A DNA stretch of 7,248 nucleotides from Gammaproteobacteria bacterium (GTDB lineage Bacteria > Pseudomonadota > Gammaproteobacteria > Pseudomonadales > Azotimanducaceae): assembly GCA_030432795.1 (NCBI GenBank), contig JAUILW010000158.1, positions 1 through 7,248 of the forward strand. Direction: 5' to 3'. Under the pieces are notes generated by a model. It saw only the letters and a list, made by a program, of their open reading frames with translations, had not been told where the DNA came from and searched no databases. Positions 6,056-7,248 of this stretch are shown here, piece by piece; within the stretch, counting starts at the first letter, position 1, and the number at the start of each line of letters is the position of its first letter. Position numbers and translations under genes: made by a program.

Positions 6056-6083
6056 TTGTGTGGGCAACATCTGGCCGTATACT
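6056..6083 (+). promoter_or_regulatory. Candidate promoter of the antiporter gene
   Basis: TTGTGT (6056-6061) and TATACT (6078-6083, five of six to the -10 consensus) are separated by 16 bases. Transcription would begin near 6090, about 50 bases before the TTG start. The -35 is a weak match. The antiporter gene may also be read through from the crotonase gene, since I see no T-tailed terminator between them. Confidence 0.4.
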
Positions 6084-6086
6084 CCG

Positions 6087-6103
6087 GCCGGTTTATCACC
6101 GGC
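6087..6103. promoter_or_regulatory. GC-rich inverted repeat at the antiporter gene's leader
   Basis: GCCGGT and ACCGGC form perfect 6-base arms around TTATC, just after the TATACT hexamer and about at the expected transcription start. It could be an operator or a 5' hairpin in the mRNA. It lacks a downstream T-run, so a terminator role for the crotonase gene is unlikely. An overlapping weaker pairing (GGCCG at 6073-6077 with CGGCC at 6085-6089) is also possible. Confidence 0.35.
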
Positions 6104-6140
6104 GTGACGCTGACCACCAACCGCTCGGGCTCTGATCGAC

Positions 6141-7248
6141 TTGAACGCAGACACACTCGGCTACCTCACCCTGTTGCCCGCCGTCGTGGCCATCGCCGCG
6201 GCCATCTGGACCCACCGCCCCGTTGAATCTCTATTGGCAGGCGTTGTCACCGCTCTCCTGCTGAATGATCCGGCAACAGCCATACCGACGTTCTCAGAAA
6301 CACTGCTCAGCGTGATGATGGACGAGACCATCGCCTGGGTGATCATCGTCTGCGGTCTGATCGGCAGCATCATCGTTCTGCTGATGCGCAGTGGTGCCGC
6401 GTTTACTTTCGCCGATGCGGTATCCAAGCGGGTGACCTCACGTCGTGGCGCGCTACTGTCCACCTGGCTGCTGGGTATTGCTATCTTCATCGACGACTAT
6501 CTCAACGCCCTGTCCGTGGGCTCGTCCATGCGCCCGGTGACCGACCGTTATAAAGTCAGCCGGCCGATGCTCGCCTATGTGGTGGACTCCACCGCGGCAC
6601 CGGTGTGCATGCTCATACCGCTGTCCACCTGGGCGGTGTTCTTCTCCGGCGTGCTCGAGGAAAGCAACGTCGCGGCGGAAGGTGAGGGACTGCTGCTGTT
6701 CATTTCCTCCATCCCCTACATGCTCTACTGCTGGTTTGCATTGGCCCTGGTATTCCTGGTGGCCGGCGGATGGTTCCCCGCCATCGGTCCGATGCGACGC
6801 TACGAGGCCGCAGCTCGCATCGCCGAAAAGCCGCCGGAAGATCCGGAGGAGATCGAACGCAAGGACCTGGCAGAACCGCTGCGGCCGACCGGCCTGTACC
6901 ACTTCGCGGTACCCATGCTCTGCCTGGTCGGCTTTTCCCTGTGGTACGACATCGACGTGCAGATCGGCACCATTCTGGCGCTCACACTCACCATTGCGCT
7001 CTTCGGCCTGCAGAAGATCCTGCCGTGGCCGGTGTTGCTGGACTCCGTGCTCGACGGCGTGAAGGTGATGATCCCGGCGCTCGCCACCGTGGTGATGGCA
7101 TTCATGTTCAAAGCCACTAATGACGCCATCGGCATGCCGCAGTTCGTGATCGAAACCGTGCAGCCCTATATGTCCACCTCGCTCGTGCCGGTGATCTCCT
7201 TCCTGACCCTGGCGGCCCTGGCGTTCGCCACCGGCTCCTCCTGGGGAA
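6141..7248 (+). CDS. NhaC-family Na+/H+ antiporter (C-terminus cut by window edge)
   Basis: Inner-membrane cation/proton antiporter-like carrier; 369 codons are present and the frame stays open to the right edge. Strongly hydrophobic segments alternate with short loops, for example YLTLLPAVVAIAAAIW (8-23), AWVIIVCGLIGSIIVLLM (65-82), LSTWLLGIAIFIDDYLNAL (106-124), VCMLIPLSTWAVFFSG (155-170) and LYCWFALALVFLVAGGWF (195-212). A charged cytoplasmic-type loop follows at about 218-248. FIDDYLN with its Asp pair, the STAAPVCMLIPLSTW segment and FATGSSWG (362-369) are conserved stretches of this superfamily. Specificity cannot be read: the superfamily includes Na+/H+ antiporters, malate-Na+/lactate-H+ exchangers and transporters of other organic substrates. 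The start is TTG at 6141. The nearest upstream in-frame stop is the TGA at 6111, and no ATG or GTG precedes V16; a later start would remove much of the first membrane helix. No clear Shine-Dalgarno is visible. Confidence 0.88.
   Translation, partial: MNADTLGYLTLLPAVVAIAAAIWTHRPVESLLAGVVTALLLNDPATAIPTFSETLLSVMMDETIAWVIIVCGLIGSIIVLLMRSGAAFTFADAVSKRVTSRRGALLSTWLLGIAIFIDDYLNALSVGSSMRPVTDRYKVSRPMLAYVVDSTAAPVCMLIPLSTWAVFFSGVLEESNVAAEGEGLLLFISSIPYMLYCWFALALVFLVAGGWFPAIGPMRRYEAAARIAEKPPEDPEEIERKDLAEPLRPTGLYHFAVPMLCLVGFSLWYDIDVQIGTILALTLTIALFGLQKILPWPVLLDSVLDGVKVMIPALATVVMAFMFKATNDAIGMPQFVIETVQPYMSTSLVPVISFLTLAALAFATGSSWG

Overview
The window is GC-rich, gene-dense bacterial chromosome. The gene content suggests a Gammaproteobacterium: the exopolysaccharide operon has the order and architecture of the enterobacterial pgaABCD (hms) operon rather than of staphylococcal ica. 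I cannot place the genus. The divergence of the proteins from the E. coli versions and the NhaC-type antiporter would fit an environmental or marine lineage, but that is a guess.

Left part (1-4556, all minus strand): a poly-beta-1,6-N-acetyl-D-glucosamine (PNAG) biosynthesis and export operon, transcribed right to left as pgaA (outer-membrane TPR/porin) > pgaB (periplasmic de-N-acetylase) > pgaC (inner-membrane glycosyltransferase, cut by the left edge). The genes overlap by 1-4 bases at both junctions, so they are almost certainly one translationally coupled transcript. pgaD, if present, lies beyond the left edge. PgaC would polymerise UDP-GlcNAc at the inner membrane, PgaB would partly deacetylate the chain in the periplasm, and PgaA would pass it through the outer membrane as a biofilm adhesin. 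PgaB is about 100 residues shorter than the E. coli protein. Its deacetylase domain is intact, but its C-terminal glycoside-hydrolase half is eroded and it has no lipobox.

Middle part (4557-5372): an AT-rich, palindrome-bearing leader upstream of pgaA, then a TetR-family regulator gene (minus strand). Next comes an 83-base divergent promoter region with two TAGACC-type operator boxes. It separates the regulator from a short crotonase-family gene on the plus strand. The likely circuit is autorepression of the regulator together with control of the crotonase gene. Whether the same regulator also touches the pga operon is open, because the palindromes in front of pgaA have a different sequence.

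Right part (5373-7248, plus strand): the crotonase-superfamily protein (222 aa), then a roughly 100-base gap with a promoter-like sequence and a GC-rich inverted repeat. After it begins an NhaC-family Na+/H+ antiporter that uses a TTG start and runs off the right edge.

I see no RNA genes, mobile elements, CRISPR arrays or origins. No wholly new system is evident. The points most worth following are the degenerate C-terminal half of PgaB and the paired-operator TetR/crotonase module.
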